7,635 bases of DNA. Source: Methanobacteriota archaeon (lineage in GTDB: Archaea > Thermoplasmatota > Poseidoniia > Poseidoniales > Poseidoniaceae). Each line of letters opens with the position of its first letter. Position 1 is the first letter of the stretch. The DNA is taken from NCBI GenBank assembly GCA_009936765.1, contig JAACDL010000068.1, positions 1-7,635 on the forward strand. The letters are read 5' to 3'. The position numbers were made by a program, and so were the translations under genes. Below the pieces are notes generated by a model. It searched no databases. It was given only the letters and a program-made list of their open reading frames with translations, and was not told the origin of the DNA. Shown one piece after another: positions 6,906 to 7,635 of the stretch.

Positions 6906-6936
6906 CTTCATCCCTAAGGGGCATCTCGGCCCGGAT

Positions 6937-7569
6937 ATGGAAGAAGCGATGGACACAACTACACCATTTCTGACCATTGACCCGATGATTTCAAGTCGGC
7001 TCTCTCCGGTGTTTAATGCCTTAAATGGTGGAGATTGGAATAAGATGATTGATGCTGATGATGATTTACTAATTCGTCTGGTAGCTCAAGGTGTTGAAAA
7101 TCCAGAAAAAAGATCATCAATTCCTTGGGACGATGCCAATCTATTCTTCCTATCATGTCTTGACACCACACAAAATGGAAGGTCAAAGCCATTAGAAGCG
7201 GGGATTTCTAAGGAACGGTTTGGCAGATTCCCTCATGGGGATGGTTCGGCAATGAATTATCTGCGTGAATGGATGCGCGAGTACAGCAAACCAGACGTCT
7301 TTGCAGAAATGTCTGATCTACTCGACTGTTTGGCTACTAGGATGTCCGGGACAAGCATGGAGAACGGCATAGGTAGAATGAATGTTCTAGGTTGGCTAGA
7401 AATTTCCGACATCACAAAGTTACGCAAGGGAATTACGGCTAAATGTTGGAGGCCTTCTGCGAATGAACCTTTAGATGGTGGATGTCAAGATGCTGCAAAA
7501 CATCTGCTAGCGTTCTTGCGTGCTGCCGAAAAGAGGAAGGTCGGAATCGCACTCAGAATCCACAATTAG
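6937..7569 (+). CDS. Hypothetical protein, probably co-transcribed with the giant surface gene
   Basis: I do not recognise this 210-residue protein. It has no signal peptide or transmembrane segment, so it should be cytoplasmic. Visible features are an acidic stretch (MIDADDDLLIRL, about residues 37-48), a GRFPHGDGSAMNYLREWM segment near residues 95-112, a GWLEISDITKLRKGI segment, and a basic helical C-terminus (KHLLAFLRAAEKRKVGIALR). Composition suggests a mostly alpha-helical globular protein. It starts 31 bp after the giant gene's stop, so a shared transcript is likely. The start is uncertain: ATG at 6937 has only AAGGGG 15 bases upstream, ATG at 6949 (residue 5) has a weak GGAAG before it, and ATG at 6985 (residue 17) is also possible. 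Open length, base composition similar to the neighbours and tight packing between genes argue that it is real. The TAG stop overlaps the stop of the converging gene. Confidence 0.75.
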   Translation: MEEAMDTTTPFLTIDPMISSRLSPVFNALNGGDWNKMIDADDDLLIRLVAQGVENPEKRSSIPWDDANLFFLSCLDTTQNGRSKPLEAGISKERFGRFPHGDGSAMNYLREWMREYSKPDVFAEMSDLLDCLATRMSGTSMENGIGRMNVLGWLEISDITKLRKGITAKCWRPSANEPLDGGCQDAAKHLLAFLRAAEKRKVGIALRIHN

Positions 7570-7635
7570 AATTCATTACCAGTCAACCTTTGATACATTG
7601 ATGCATACAGTTCAGCAGTGTCAGCAATTACTTCA
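7566..7635 (-). CDS. C-terminal end of a converging gene, possibly SAICAR synthase (PurC)
   Basis: The minus strand has an open frame entering from the window edge and ending at TAA (7568-7566). It encodes the final 22 residues, reading EVIADTAELYASMY then QRLTGNEF. The pattern E-x-I-x2-T-x-x-(Y/L)-Y-x-x-MY-x-x-LTG-x-x-F resembles, from memory, the C-terminus of the longer form of phosphoribosylaminoimidazole-succinocarboxamide synthase, a purine biosynthesis enzyme, in which an ISxRYIELYExITGxxF-like ending is common. That a coding frame is present is fairly likely; the identity rests on only 22 residues and is tentative, so no symbol is assigned. Its stop overlaps the plus-strand neighbour's stop, leaving no intergenic space for a separate terminator. 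Confidence 0.5.
   Translation of the reverse strand, partial: EVIADTAELYASMYQRLTGNEF

Noticed and set aside
6906..6936. A CCCTAAGGG near-palindrome between the giant gene and the 210-residue gene, considered as a terminator.
   Set aside because: It has only 4 pairs around a single base and no following T-run. The 31-bp gap is better explained as a short intra-operon spacer.

Overview
The window looks archaeal, most likely from a marine planktonic euryarchaeote such as Marine Group II (Poseidoniales). The firm evidence is the minus-strand run rpoE (Rpo7), spt4 and rps24e, a characteristic archaeal transcription/translation cluster, each gene with a good Shine-Dalgarno site. The narrower lineage is inferred from moderate GC and from a very long, secreted, calcium-motif-rich, membrane-anchored surface protein with an acidic cytoplasmic tail. 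No marker here proves it.

Layout. Positions 1-1077 (minus strand) hold, in transcription order, rpoE (526-1077), spt4 (307-510) and the start of rps24e (1-293, running off the window). The gaps are 13-15 bp, so this is one operon. Positions 1078-1367 are a divergent intergenic region. It contains an AT-rich probable promoter zone, a palindrome in the rpoE leader whose arm is repeated at the rpoE Shine-Dalgarno site, and two overlapping GC-rich hairpins just upstream of the plus-strand gene.

Positions 1368-6905 (plus strand) encode one protein of about 1845 residues. It has a signal peptide, an FG-GAP-like beta-propeller region, a CARDB-like domain, a chain of Ig-like NEW3-type domains with a period near 115 residues, one transmembrane helix and a charged cytoplasmic tail of about 109 residues. 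A 210-residue protein of unknown function follows 31 bp later (6937-7569). Its stop codon overlaps that of a converging minus-strand gene (7566-7635, cut by the window edge), whose last 22 residues resemble the C-terminus of SAICAR synthase (PurC).

The left operon supplies core information-processing components. The giant protein is an envelope protein probably involved in adhesion, surface architecture or ligand capture; the 210-residue protein may be co-transcribed with it. I see no CRISPR array, insertion sequence, tRNA, rRNA or phage gene. The points most worth a second look are the periodic architecture and tail of the giant protein, the alternative pairings in both leaders, the Cys-to-His change in the Spt4 zinc site, and the unidentified 210-residue protein.
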